From the NCBI RefSeq assembly GCF_018130065.1, contig NZ_JAFCME010000004.1:248001-312000 (forward strand): a stretch of 64,000 nucleotides of DNA, given 5' to 3'. The position numbers and the translations under genes are program-made. Of this stretch, positions 8,365 through 16,331 are shown piece after piece (the stretch's first letter is position 1; every line of letters starts with the position of its first letter). The notes under the pieces are model-generated. The model saw nothing but the letters and a program-made list of their open reading frames with translations. It was not told the DNA's origin and ran no database searches. This stretch comes from Bradyrhizobium sp. AUGA SZCCT0158. GTDB taxonomy: Bacteria; Pseudomonadota; Alphaproteobacteria; Rhizobiales; Xanthobacteraceae.

Positions 8365-8967
8365 CTAGCCGAATTCGAGCACGTCGCCGGACGGAATGCG
8401 GCCGGGCGCGCGATGGAAAAGGTCGCGGTCGATGATGGTACGAAGCTTGGGCACCGGCAGCTTGTCGCTTCCGCGCATCAGATTCCTGATCTCGAAACCG
8501 CCATCCTCGCTGATGGTCTTGAGCGATGCGATGATGTGGGTGACGTTGCCGCCGTCGGAGAACGGCAGCAGCAGCCGCTCATAGGCGACGATACGTCCGT
8601 AGACGTCATCGATATTGGCGATGGTGTAGGCGGGCAGGCGGCGGGCGATGCATTCGTAATAGACCGGCATCACGATCGGTGCGAGCCTTGCGCCAAGATA
8701 CTCGTCCAGATAGCGGCCCTTGCCGGTATGGCCATAGGCGCTCGACATCCGCGTGCCGTCGCTCTGGATCGTGAGGCGGGGCAGCGGCGTACTGGTATCG
8801 ACGTCCAAGAAGACGAGGTCGGGAAGTTCATCCTCCAGCCGTTCCGGCCGATACTGATCCACAGGCGGCAGCGAATGCTCGCGGGCAAAAAGCCGCAGCC
8901 AGGTGTTCAGCAAATCGCGCTGCTTGATCGATTTGACGATTGATGGGTCGGCGCTTGCGAAATCCAC
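8365..8967 (-). CDS. PAS_5-type domain protein, copy 2
   Basis: 200-residue paralogue of the downstream gene. FASADPSIVKSIKQRDLLNTWL aligns with the first residues of copy 1, and YERLLLPFSDGGNVTHIIASLKTIS aligns with its core. A GTG at 8967 falls exactly where the paralogue has its ATG and is preceded by GGCAGGGATCGCGGCC, a plausible Shine-Dalgarno; this decided the start. A longer reading to 9105 adds 46 residues with no counterpart in the paralogue. No output domain is seen. Function unknown, likely sensory. Confidence 0.72.
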   Translation of the reverse strand: MDFASADPSIVKSIKQRDLLNTWLRLFAREHSLPPVDQYRPERLEDELPDLVFLDVDTSTPLPRLTIQSDGTRMSSAYGHTGKGRYLDEYLGARLAPIVMPVYYECIARRLPAYTIANIDDVYGRIVAYERLLLPFSDGGNVTHIIASLKTISEDGGFEIRNLMRGSDKLPVPKLRTIIDRDLFHRAPGRIPSGDVLEFG

Positions 8968-9323
8968 GGCCGCGATCCCTGCCTGACTAAATCGCGAGAT
9001 GATCTGCTCCGGGCGGTAATATTCTATGAAAAGGCCCGATTGCAGCAAAACACCGTTAACGGCGGCTTTCCGGTGCGCGGGTATGGCGGGAAGACGCTCC
9101 GGCACCCTGCCATTCGCGCAGGCTATGCAATTCGACTAAGGGCGGATTTGGAACCGGCACTAATGCTTTGGCCTAGCCAAGCTTTCCGCCTTGCCTAATC
9201 CGTGCCGTTGACGGCATATTCCGCCCGGAGGCGGCAGGTCCGGGACGGTTTCCAAGGCGTCCGGGAGAGCCTGCCCGACAAGGGAAAAATTGGCCGCGCG
9301 CGAGGGGATTTCGCAGCGGGCTG
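8968..9323. other. Intergenic region upstream of the LIV operon
   Basis: About 355 bp between the PAS_5 pair and livG. The first 138 bp could encode an N-terminal extension of PAS copy 2. The rest is GC-rich and must hold the promoter of the livGF-SBP-livHM cluster, but no convincing operator, riboswitch or terminator was seen. Confidence 0.4.
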
Positions 9324-10094
9324 ATGGGGGAAGTTTGTTTGGCCGATGAGTTCATTCTCGAAACCCACGGATTGACCAAGGAATTCGCGGGTTTCTTCGC
9401 CGTTCGCGACGTTGCTCTCAAGGTGCGTCGCGGCAGTATTCATGCGTTGATCGGGCCGAACGGCGCCGGCAAGACGACGTGCTTCAACCTCTTGACCAAG
9501 TTTCTGAAGCCCTCGGCGGGCCAGATTCTGTACAAGGGGAAGGACATCACTGCGATGGCGCCGGCCGACGTGGCCCGCCTCGGGCTGGTGCGTTCGTTCC
9601 AGATTTCGGCGGTGTTTCCGCACCTCACGGCGCTGGAGAATGTTCGGGTCGCGTTGCAGCGCCAGCACGGCTCTTCATTCGATTTCTGGCGCTCCAAGAG
9701 CGTGCTCGATCGCTTCAACAATCGTGCCCATGAGCTGTTGAACGACGTCGGCCTGAGCGAATTCGCCACGACACCGGCGGTCGAGATGCCCTATGGGCGC
9801 AAGCGCGCGCTCGAAATCGCAACGACGCTGGCGCTCGATCCGGAGATGATGTTGCTCGACGAACCGATGGCCGGCATGGGCCACGAGGACATCGACAAGA
9901 TCGCGGCGCTGATCAAGAGCATCTCGGCGAAACACACGATCCTAATGGTCGAACACAATCTCTCCGTGGTGGCGAACCTTTCCGATATCATCACGGTATT
10001 GACGCGCGGTCAGGTGCTGGCGGAAGGCAATTATGCCGATCTGTCCAAGGACGAGCGCGTCAAGGAAGCCTATCTGGGGGCCGGTCATGGCTGA
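9324..10094 (+). CDS. livG: LIV-type ABC transporter ATP-binding protein LivG
   Basis: 256-residue ATPase of a branched-chain-amino-acid-type (HAAT) ABC importer. Walker A is GPNGAGKTT, the Q-loop lies in VRSFQIS, the signature region reads MPYGRKRALEIA (the LivG variant of LSGGQ), Walker B is MMLLDEPMAGMG, and the H-loop is VEHNLSVV. The ATG at 9324 gives five extra residues; a TTG at 9339 preceded by GGGGGAAG is an equally good start. Its stop overlaps the livF start by 8 bp. It energises the LivH/LivM pore together with LivF. The substrate is an amino acid, amide or related small molecule; LIV systems in these bacteria are too diverse to name it. Confidence 0.9.
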   Translation: MGEVCLADEFILETHGLTKEFAGFFAVRDVALKVRRGSIHALIGPNGAGKTTCFNLLTKFLKPSAGQILYKGKDITAMAPADVARLGLVRSFQISAVFPHLTALENVRVALQRQHGSSFDFWRSKSVLDRFNNRAHELLNDVGLSEFATTPAVEMPYGRKRALEIATTLALDPEMMLLDEPMAGMGHEDIDKIAALIKSISAKHTILMVEHNLSVVANLSDIITVLTRGQVLAEGNYADLSKDERVKEAYLGAGHG

Positions 10095-10830
10095 GGTAAA
10101 GATGGCGGAAGCCCCTGCAAAGACGACCGGCGCTCCGGTTCTCTCGGTCCAGAACCTGGAGGCCTGGTATGGCGAATCACACATCCTTCACGGCATCAAT
10201 TTCAATGTGAACGCCGGCGAGGTGGTGACGCTGCTCGGACGCAACGGCGCCGGCAAAACCACCACGTTGAAATCGGTGATGGGGATCATCGGCAAGCGCA
10301 CCGGTTCGATCCGCTTCAACAATGAAGACATCACGCGCACCTCGTCCGACAAGATCGCGCGGATGGGCGTCGCCTTCTGCCCGGAGGAGCGCGGCATTTT
10401 CGCAAGCCTCGACGTGCGCGAAAACCTGCTGCTGCCGCCGATCGTGCGCCCGGGCGGCCTTTCGCTCGATCAGATCTTCGAGCTGTTTCCGAATCTGAAG
10501 GAACGGCTCAACAGCCAGGGCACCAAGCTTTCGGGCGGCGAGCAGCAGATGCTCGCGATCGCCAGAATCCTGCGTACCGGTGCGCGGTTCTTGATGCTGG
10601 ACGAGCCGACCGAAGGTCTGGCACCGGTCATCATCCAGCAGATCGGGCACACCATCGCGCGGCTGAAGTCGGAAGGTTTTACCATCCTGCTGGTCGAGCA
10701 GAATTTCCGCTTCGCCGCGACGGTCGCGGATCGCTATTACATCGTCGAGCACGGCAAGGTCATCGACGGGTTCGCGAATTCGGAACTGCAGGCCAATATG
10801 GACAAGCTCCACACTTATCTTGGCGTCTGA
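10087..10830 (+). CDS. livF: LIV-type ABC transporter ATP-binding protein LivF
   Basis: 247-residue second ATPase of the importer. Walker A is GRNGAGKTTT, the signature LSGGEQQMLAIA is intact, Walker B is RFLMLDEPTEGLAP, and the H-loop is LLVEQNFRF. The ATG at 10087 lies inside the last codons of livG (8-bp overlap), indicating translational coupling. The N-terminal ~17 residues before the first strand are a short Ala/Lys-rich extension. LivF forms a heterodimer with LivG on the cytoplasmic face of the membrane. Confidence 0.9.
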   Translation: MAEVKMAEAPAKTTGAPVLSVQNLEAWYGESHILHGINFNVNAGEVVTLLGRNGAGKTTTLKSVMGIIGKRTGSIRFNNEDITRTSSDKIARMGVAFCPEERGIFASLDVRENLLLPPIVRPGGLSLDQIFELFPNLKERLNSQGTKLSGGEQQMLAIARILRTGARFLMLDEPTEGLAPVIIQQIGHTIARLKSEGFTILLVEQNFRFAATVADRYYIVEHGKVIDGFANSELQANMDKLHTYLGV

Positions 10831-10867
10831 TCGGTATAGTTCGGCAAACAAAATTCAGGGAGAAAAT

Positions 10868-12085
10868 ATGAAACAGAAAATTTCGGCACTGCTTTTCGGC
10901 ACCGCGCTGACACTCGCCGCGAGCGGCGCGTTGGCGCAGGACAAGAACATCAAGATCGGTGTCCTCACCGACAATTCCGGTCTTTATTCCGACCTCGGCG
11001 GCGCCGGCTCCACGCTCGCCGCCCAGATGGCGATCGAGGATTCCGGGCTTGCCGCCAAGGGCTGGAAGATCGATGTGATTTCGGCCGACCACCAGAACAA
11101 GCCCGACATCGCCACGACCATCGCGCGCCAATGGATCGACGTCGAGAAGGTCGACATCTTCATGGACGTGCTGAACTCCGGCGTTGCGCTGGCGGTCAAC
11201 AATCTGGTGAAGGAAAAGAACGCCGTTATGATCAATACCGGGGCGGCGACGTCGGATCTCACCAACGCCCAGTGCTCGCCGAACACGATTCACTGGGTTT
11301 ACGACACCTACATGCTGGCGAACAGCACCGGGCAGGCGCTGGTGAAGGCCGGTGGCGACACCTGGTACTTCCTGACCGCGGATTACGCGTTCGGCCACGC
11401 GCTGGAACGCGACACCGCTGCGGTCGTGACTAAATCGGGCGGCAAGGTTATCGGCACCGTCAGACATCCGCTGAATTCGTCGGACTTCTCCTCGTTCCTG
11501 CTGCAGGCGCAGGCTTCCAAAGCCAAGATCGTCGGCATGGCCAATGCCGGCGGCGACACCACCAACACCATCAAGCAGGCGTCGGAATTCGGCATCGTCT
11601 CTGGCGGCCAGAAGCTGGCTGGTCTCCTGCTGTTCATCACCGACGTTCACTCGCTCGGCCTGAAGGTGGCGCAGGGCCTGAGCTTCACGGAAACCTTCTA
11701 TTGGGATCTGAACGACGACACCCGCGCGTTTTCCAAGCGCTTCTCCGAGCGCATGAAGAACAAGGCGATGCCGTCCATGGTGCAGGCCGGCGTCTATTCC
11801 GGTCTGATCCACTACTTCAAGACGCTCGACGCGATGGGCGGCAATCCGCATGACGGCATCAAGGTCGTTGAGAAAATGAAGGCGGCGCCGACCGAGGACC
11901 CGCTGTTCGGCAAGGGGACGATCCGCGCCGACGGTCGCAAGCTTCATCCGGCCTATCTGTTCGAGGTCAAGAAGCCGTCCGAATCCAAGGGACCGTGGGA
12001 CTATTACAAGCTGATCGGGACCACCCCTGGCGACCAGGCCTTCCGGCCGCTTTCGGAAAGCGCCTGTCCGCTGGTAAAGAAGTAA
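10868..12085 (+). CDS. LIV-type ABC transporter periplasmic substrate-binding protein
   Basis: 405-residue Peripla_BP_6 protein. A Sec signal peptide (MKQKISALLFGTALTLAASG, cut after ALAQ) precedes DKNIKIGVLTDNSGLYSDLGG, the first strand and ligand loop of LivK-like proteins. The body has WYFLTADYAFGHALERD and GGDTTNTIKQASEFGI, lobe II segments. The start is preceded by AGGGAG. It belongs to the operon with livG/F upstream and livH/M downstream, and a GC-rich hairpin follows it, which would let this component be made in excess. A close paralogue without a transporter lies at 31957-33183. The bound ligand is unknown. Confidence 0.9.
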   Translation: MKQKISALLFGTALTLAASGALAQDKNIKIGVLTDNSGLYSDLGGAGSTLAAQMAIEDSGLAAKGWKIDVISADHQNKPDIATTIARQWIDVEKVDIFMDVLNSGVALAVNNLVKEKNAVMINTGAATSDLTNAQCSPNTIHWVYDTYMLANSTGQALVKAGGDTWYFLTADYAFGHALERDTAAVVTKSGGKVIGTVRHPLNSSDFSSFLLQAQASKAKIVGMANAGGDTTNTIKQASEFGIVSGGQKLAGLLLFITDVHSLGLKVAQGLSFTETFYWDLNDDTRAFSKRFSERMKNKAMPSMVQAGVYSGLIHYFKTLDAMGGNPHDGIKVVEKMKAAPTEDPLFGKGTIRADGRKLHPAYLFEVKKPSESKGPWDYYKLIGTTPGDQAFRPLSESACPLVKK

Positions 12086-12093
12086 CGAAGATC

Positions 12094-12118
12094 GCCCGCC
12101 GGCACCGTGCCGGCGGGC
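12094..12118 (+). terminator. GC-rich stem-loop between binding protein and livH
   Basis: GCCCGCCGGCA pairs perfectly with TGCCGGCGGGC around a 3-nt loop, nine bases after the binding-protein stop. Only two Ts follow, so it is more likely an mRNA-stabilising or attenuating hairpin than a full terminator; the downstream livH/livM genes still need transcription. Confidence 0.6.
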
Positions 12119-12123
12119 TTCCG

Positions 12124-12162
12124 TTCGCGTCACCACGCGACACCTTCGCGTCACGACGCGAA
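12124..12162. repeat. Two adjacent TTCGCGTCAC palindromic repeats
   Basis: TTCGCGTCACGACGCGAA (12145-12162) is a perfect palindrome with 8-bp arms. An imperfect copy, TTCGCGTCACCACGCGAC, lies at 12124-12141, and a third partial copy (CGTCACCACGAAA) follows just before livH. The spacing is 21 bp, two helical turns. Possible operator or transcript hairpins. Confidence 0.45.
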
Positions 12163-12194
12163 ATAACGTCACCACGAAATCGAGTGCGAAACCG

Positions 12195-13058
12195 ATGCAA
12201 GCTCTCTACGCGCAGCTTTTGGTGGGACTGATCAACGGCTCGTTCTACGCGCTGCTCAGTCTCGGGCTGGCCGTCATCTTCGGCATGCTCAACATCATCA
12301 ATTTCGCCCATGGCGCGCTCTATATGATGGGAGCGTTCTGCGCCTATTTCCTGCTCAACCTGGCGGGCATCGGATACTGGCCGGCGCTGATCATCGCGCC
12401 GATCGTGGTCGGCATCTTCGGCATGATCCTGGAACGGACGATGCTGCAGTGGCTTTCAGGCCTCGACCATCTCTACGGACTGTTGCTGACGTTCGGCATC
12501 GCGCTGATCGTGCAGGGCGTGTTCCAGAATTATTTCGGCTCCTCGGGCCTTCCCTATGCGATCCCCGATGAACTGAAGGGCGGGATGAACCTCGGCTTCA
12601 TGTTCCTGCCGATCTACCGCGGCTGGGTAGTCGTGTTCTCGCTCATCGTTTGCCTTGCTACCTGGTACCTGATCGAAAAGACGCGGCTTGGCGCCAATCT
12701 GCGCGCCGCGACCGAAAATCCGACGCTGGTGCGCGCGTTCGGCATCAACGTGCCCAGGATGATCACGCTGACCTACGGGCTCGGCGTCGGTCTTGCGGCG
12801 CTGGCCGGCGTCCTGTCCGCCCCGATCAACCAGGTCCGGCCGCTGATGGGCGCCGACCTGATCATCGTCGTGTTCGCGGTGGTGGTGATCGGCGGCATGG
12901 GCTCCATCATGGGATCGATCATCACCGGCTTTTCGCTCGGCGTGATCGAAGGACTGACCAAATATTTCTATCCCGAAGCTTCAAACACCGTGGTTTTCGT
13001 CCTGATGGTGCTGGTGTTGCTGGTGAAGCCAACGGGTCTGACCGGACGGGCGGCCTGA
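12195..13058 (+). CDS. livH: LIV-type ABC transporter permease LivH
   Basis: 287-residue inner-membrane permease with about eight hydrophobic segments. The N-terminal motif LLVGLINGSFYALLSLGLAVIFGMLNIINFAHGALYMMGAF is the LivH hallmark. The coupling helix and EAA-like loop lie near TENPTLVRAFGINVPRMITL. The C-terminus has GGMGSIMGSIITGFSLGVIEG, also typical. The gap to livM is a single base, so the two permease genes are co-translated. It forms the pore with LivM. Confidence 0.9.
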   Translation: MQALYAQLLVGLINGSFYALLSLGLAVIFGMLNIINFAHGALYMMGAFCAYFLLNLAGIGYWPALIIAPIVVGIFGMILERTMLQWLSGLDHLYGLLLTFGIALIVQGVFQNYFGSSGLPYAIPDELKGGMNLGFMFLPIYRGWVVVFSLIVCLATWYLIEKTRLGANLRAATENPTLVRAFGINVPRMITLTYGLGVGLAALAGVLSAPINQVRPLMGADLIIVVFAVVVIGGMGSIMGSIITGFSLGVIEGLTKYFYPEASNTVVFVLMVLVLLVKPTGLTGRAA

Positions 13059-13059
13059 T

Positions 13060-14028
13060 ATGAGCGCATTGACTGACGATACACTGCCGGTGTCACCGCG
13101 TGCCGTGCGCGACGAGATGATCGTATTCGTGCTGATGGCAGCGCTGCTGGCGATCGTGCCGCTGACCGGGATCTATCCGTTCTTCGTGATGCAGGCGCTG
13201 TGCTTTGCGCTGCTGGCCTGCGCGTTCAACCTCCTGATCGGCTATGGCGGGCTTTTGTCGTTCGGCCACGCGATGTTTCTGGGCACGGCCGGTTACTTCA
13301 CCGCGCATGCGCTGAAGGTCTGGGGGCTGTCGCCGGAGCTTGGAATTCTGGTCGGCACCCTCGGTGCCGCCGGGCTCGGCGTCATTACCGGCGTCGTCGC
13401 TATTCGCCGTCAGGGCATCTACTTCTCGATGATCACGCTGGCGCTGTCGCAGCTGCTGTATTTCATCTACCTGCAGACGCCGTTCACCCATGGTGAGGAC
13501 GGCATCCAGGGCATCCCGCAGGGCTATCTGTTCGGCATCTTCAATCTCGCCAAGCCGACGGTGCTGTATTACGTCATCCTCGTCGGGTTCCTTGGCGGTT
13601 TCCTCTTGATCTATCGCACCATCAACTCGCCGTTCGGCGAGGTTTTGAAGGCGATCCGCGAAAACGAACCGCGCGCGATCTCGCTGGGCTACAAGACCGA
13701 TCACTACAAACTGCTGGCCTTCATCCTGTCCGGAACGATCGCCGGTTTCGCTGGCTCCCTAAAGGTGTTCGTGGCGCAGAACGCCTCGCTCACCGACGTG
13801 CACTGGACGATGTCGGGCGAAATCGTGCTGATGACGCTGGTCGGCGGTCTCGGAACCGTGTTCGGTCCCGTGGTCGGCGCATTCGTGATCATTGCCATGC
13901 AGCAATATCTGGCCGGTTTCGGCCAGTGGGTGACGGTGATCCAAGGCGTCATCTTCGTCGCCTGCGTGCTGACTTTCCGCCGCGGCGTGATCGGCGAGAT
14001 CGCGCATTTCTTCCGTCGGTCGCTGTAA
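13060..14028 (+). CDS. livM: LIV-type ABC transporter permease LivM
   Basis: 322-residue permease, about ten hydrophobic segments. Conserved LivM features are AFNLLIGYGGLLSFGHAMFLGTAGY near residues 50-75, the coupling region PFGEVLKAIRENEPRAISLGY, and the late GGLGTVFGPVVGAFV. The N-terminal ~25 residues are cytoplasmic and polar. It is the last gene of the LIV operon; the next gene begins about 150 bp downstream. Confidence 0.9.
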   Translation: MSALTDDTLPVSPRAVRDEMIVFVLMAALLAIVPLTGIYPFFVMQALCFALLACAFNLLIGYGGLLSFGHAMFLGTAGYFTAHALKVWGLSPELGILVGTLGAAGLGVITGVVAIRRQGIYFSMITLALSQLLYFIYLQTPFTHGEDGIQGIPQGYLFGIFNLAKPTVLYYVILVGFLGGFLLIYRTINSPFGEVLKAIRENEPRAISLGYKTDHYKLLAFILSGTIAGFAGSLKVFVAQNASLTDVHWTMSGEIVLMTLVGGLGTVFGPVVGAFVIIAMQQYLAGFGQWVTVIQGVIFVACVLTFRRGVIGEIAHFFRRSL

Positions 14029-14121
14029 ATTACCCGTTTGGGCGCATTTTAACGGCCTACAAAGCGGTGGATGACCACTATTCCGGGGTCCGTCGTCGCG
14101 CGCTTTGCCTGTGAATGGTCT

Positions 14122-14139
14122 ATGACAGTTTTGTGACAG
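14122..14139 (-). promoter_or_regulatory. Pho-box-like site upstream of orfA-pit
   Basis: On the minus strand the site reads CTGTCACAAAACTGTCAT, two CTGTCAY half-sites with an 11-bp period, the PhoB-binding pattern. It ends 41 bp before the DUF47 start, in inverted orientation relative to the genes. In Sinorhizobium the homologous orfA-pit operon is repressed by PhoB under phosphate limitation, which would fit; this is inference. Confidence 0.62.
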
Positions 14140-14179
14140 GCCGCCCCGGGCAGCCGTTCCAGAACGATGGATAAGACCG

Positions 14180-14824
14180 ATGTTGCGCTGGTTTCGCTAT
14201 TTCCTGCCCAAGGAAGAGCGGTTTTTCGACCTCTTTGCCCGTCACTCCCAGACCGTCGTGCAGGGGGCGCTGGCGCTGCAGGACATGCTGCGCGGCGGCG
14301 ACGAGACGCCGGTGTTTTGCCAGCGCGTCAGTCAGTTCGAAAACGACGCCGACAACATCACCCGCGAGGTCCTGACCGCGGTCCGGCGCACCTTCATCAC
14401 CCCGTTCGACCGCGGCGATATCAAAAACCTGATCACCTCGATGGACGATGCCATCGATCAGATGCAGCAGACCGCCAAGGCAGTGGTGTTGTTCGAGGTC
14501 CGAACTTTCGAGCCGCCGATGCGCGAGATCGGGACGCTGATTGTCGAGTGCGCCAATCTCGTCGGGCGCGCATTGCCGCTGATGCAGTCGATCGGCGACA
14601 ACGTCGCGATGCTGACCGCGATCACCGAGGAGATCGGCAAGCTGGAGGGGCGCATCGACGACCTCCACGACATCGGGTTGAAAGAACTGTTTCTCAAGCA
14701 TCGCGACGCCAACACCATGGATTTCATCGTGGGCGCCGAGATCTACAAGCATCTTGAAAAAGTGTCCGATCGTTTCGATGACGTCGCCAACGAGATCAAT
14801 TCAATCGTGATCGAACAGGTATAG
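14180..14824 (+). CDS. DUF47 (PhoU-like, OrfA) protein
   Basis: 214-residue all-helical DUF47/TIGR00153 protein, related to PhoU. Seen: MLRWFRYFLPKEERFFDLFARHS at the start, the acidic/His metal-binding-like ENDADNITREVLTAVRRTFITPFDRGDI, then SMDDAIDQMQQTAK and HDIGLKELFLKHRDANTMDFI. It lies 14 bp upstream of a Pit transporter, the classical orfA-pit pair of rhizobia, and probably controls activity of that transporter. A Pho-box-like site precedes it. The ATG at 14180 has GGATAAG ahead of it. Confidence 0.87.
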   Translation: MLRWFRYFLPKEERFFDLFARHSQTVVQGALALQDMLRGGDETPVFCQRVSQFENDADNITREVLTAVRRTFITPFDRGDIKNLITSMDDAIDQMQQTAKAVVLFEVRTFEPPMREIGTLIVECANLVGRALPLMQSIGDNVAMLTAITEEIGKLEGRIDDLHDIGLKELFLKHRDANTMDFIVGAEIYKHLEKVSDRFDDVANEINSIVIEQV

Positions 14825-14838
14825 GGCAGGGACGCGCA

Positions 14839-15843
14839 GTGGACGCCTCGCTTGGTCTTCCGATTCTGATCTTCCTGATCGCGGTTGCGTTGCTGTTCGA
14901 CTTTCTCAATGGGCTGCATGACGCCGCCAATTCGATCGCCACGATCGTGTCGACCCGAGTGCTGCGCCCGCAATATGCGGTGCTCTGGGCGGCTTTCTTC
15001 AATTTCATCGCCTTCCTCTTCTTCGGGCTGCACGTCGCCAATACGATCGGCAAGGGAATTATCGAACCTGATATCGTCGATGCCACCGTGATCTTCGCGG
15101 CGCTGGTCGGCGCCATCGCCTGGAACCTGATCACGTGGGGGCTCGGCATTCCATCGTCCAGCTCGCACGCGCTGATCGGCGGGCTGGTCGGCGCCGGCAT
15201 GGCAAAGGCCGGGATTTCGGCCGCGGTCTGGAGCGGCCTGTCCAAGACGCTGCTGGCGATCGTGCTTTCGCCGCTGGTTGGCTTCCTGCTGGCGCTGGTG
15301 CTGGTTGCCATCGTGTCCTGGCTCTCGGTGCGCTCGACACCGTTCGCGGTCGATCGCGCATTCCGTATTCTGCAATTCGTATCGGCGTCGCTTTATTCGC
15401 TGGGCCACGGCGGCAACGATGCACAGAAGACCATGGGCATCATCGCGGTGCTGCTCTATTCGCAGGGCCACCTTGGCTCCGACTTTGCAATCCCGTTCTG
15501 GGTGGTGATCTCCTGCCAGGCGGCCATGGGGCTCGGCACCTTGATGGGGGGCTGGCGGATCGTCCGCACCATGGGCCTGCGGATCACCAAATTGACTCCG
15601 ATGCAGGGCTTTTGCGCCGAAACCGGCGGGGCCGCGACTCTGTTCATGGCGACCTATCTCGGGGTTCCCGTCTCCACCACCCACACCATCACTGGCTCGA
15701 TCGTCGGCGTCGGCGCAGCGCGCCGGGTCTCGGCGGTGCGCTGGAACGTGGCGAGTTCGATCCTCTACGCCTGGGTCATCACCATCCCGGCCTCGGGAAT
15801 CGTGGCGGCACTGACCTATTGGGCGGTCGTGCTGCTGCGCTAG
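14839..15843 (+). CDS. pit: Pit-family inorganic phosphate transporter
   Basis: 334-residue inner-membrane low-affinity phosphate/proton symporter. The two inverted PHO4 repeats are visible: FLNGLHDAANSIATIVSTRVL in the first half and SLGHGGNDAQKTMGIIA in the second; the paired N/D residues form the phosphate and cation site. GIPSSSSHALIGGLVGAG and VPVSTTHTITGSIVGVG are the companion motifs. The start is a GTG preceded by GGGCAGGGACG. With the DUF47 gene it forms a two-gene operon, so phosphate starvation regulation is likely. Confidence 0.92.
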   Translation: MDASLGLPILIFLIAVALLFDFLNGLHDAANSIATIVSTRVLRPQYAVLWAAFFNFIAFLFFGLHVANTIGKGIIEPDIVDATVIFAALVGAIAWNLITWGLGIPSSSSHALIGGLVGAGMAKAGISAAVWSGLSKTLLAIVLSPLVGFLLALVLVAIVSWLSVRSTPFAVDRAFRILQFVSASLYSLGHGGNDAQKTMGIIAVLLYSQGHLGSDFAIPFWVVISCQAAMGLGTLMGGWRIVRTMGLRITKLTPMQGFCAETGGAATLFMATYLGVPVSTTHTITGSIVGVGAARRVSAVRWNVASSILYAWVITIPASGIVAALTYWAVVLLR

Positions 15844-15865
15844 AGCGCATCGGAACGGGCTCTCG

Positions 15866-16180
15866 TCAGGTGACCAGCTTCAGGCCGACAATACCGGCAA
15901 CGATCAACCCGATGCTGGCCAGGCGGGCTGCGGTCGCAGGTTCACCGAACAGGGCGATGCCAAGGATGGCCGTGCCCACGGCGCCGATTCCGGTCCAGAC
16001 CGCATAGGCGGTTCCGATCGGCAGCGTCTTCAACGCCAGTCCAAGCAGCAGGATACTCGCGGCCATGGCCGCCAGCGTCAGGACCGACGGCACCAGCCGC
16101 GTAAAGCCTTCGGTGTATTTGAGGCCGATTGCCCAGCCGATTTCGAGGAGACCCGCGGTGAACAACACAGCCCAAGCCAT
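15866..16180 (-). CDS. gdx: SMR-family guanidinium exporter (Gdx/SugE)
   Basis: 104-residue four-helix small multidrug resistance protein. The essential proton/substrate glutamate is E13 in [20 protein letters not shown], and [20 protein letters not shown] is the conserved TM3 stretch of the Gdx subtype; this subtype exports guanidinium rather than bulky quaternary amines. The ATG at 16180 has a strong GGAGGG ribosome binding site, itself 3' of a guanidine-II riboswitch, which fixes both start and function. It works as an antiparallel homodimer exchanging guanidinium for protons. It is convergent with pit and divergent from prfC. Confidence 0.93.
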   Translation of the reverse strand: MAWAVLFTAGLLEIGWAIGLKYTEGFTRLVPSVLTLAAMAASILLLGLALKTLPIGTAYAVWTGIGAVGTAILGIALFGEPATAARLASIGLIVAGIVGLKLVT

Positions 16181-16199
16181 GACAAACCCTCCAGATAGA

Positions 16200-16246
16200 G
16201 CAGGGTCGTCCCCGCGGATGGTGGTGATGGGAAGGTCGTCCTTCCC
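16200..16246 (-). ncRNA. Guanidine-II (mini-ykkC) riboswitch
   Basis: The transcript has two consecutive hairpins, each closed by GG..CC around an ACGA tetraloop: GGGAAGGACGACCTTCCC (16246-16229, stem of 7 bp) and GCGGGGACGACCCTGC (16215-16200, stem of 6 bp with one G-U). They are joined by a 13-nt linker (ATCACCACCATCC). Hairpin 2 ends 19 nt before the gdx start, next to the GGAGGG ribosome binding site. Paired ACGR hairpins are the defining structure of mini-ykkC; guanidine would promote loop-loop pairing and free the ribosome binding site. Confidence 0.93.
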
Positions 16247-16331
16247 AGAGTGATATGGGGGTTGTATCCACCGTCGGCAATTGCCAAATCGCCCTTGATT
16301 GCGCCCGTTTTCCCTGCCAAACGCTCGATTC

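Noticed and set aside
10760..12175. Long minus-strand open frame opposite the LIV binding protein
   Set aside because: No ribosome binding site or domain; codons mirror those of the real gene.
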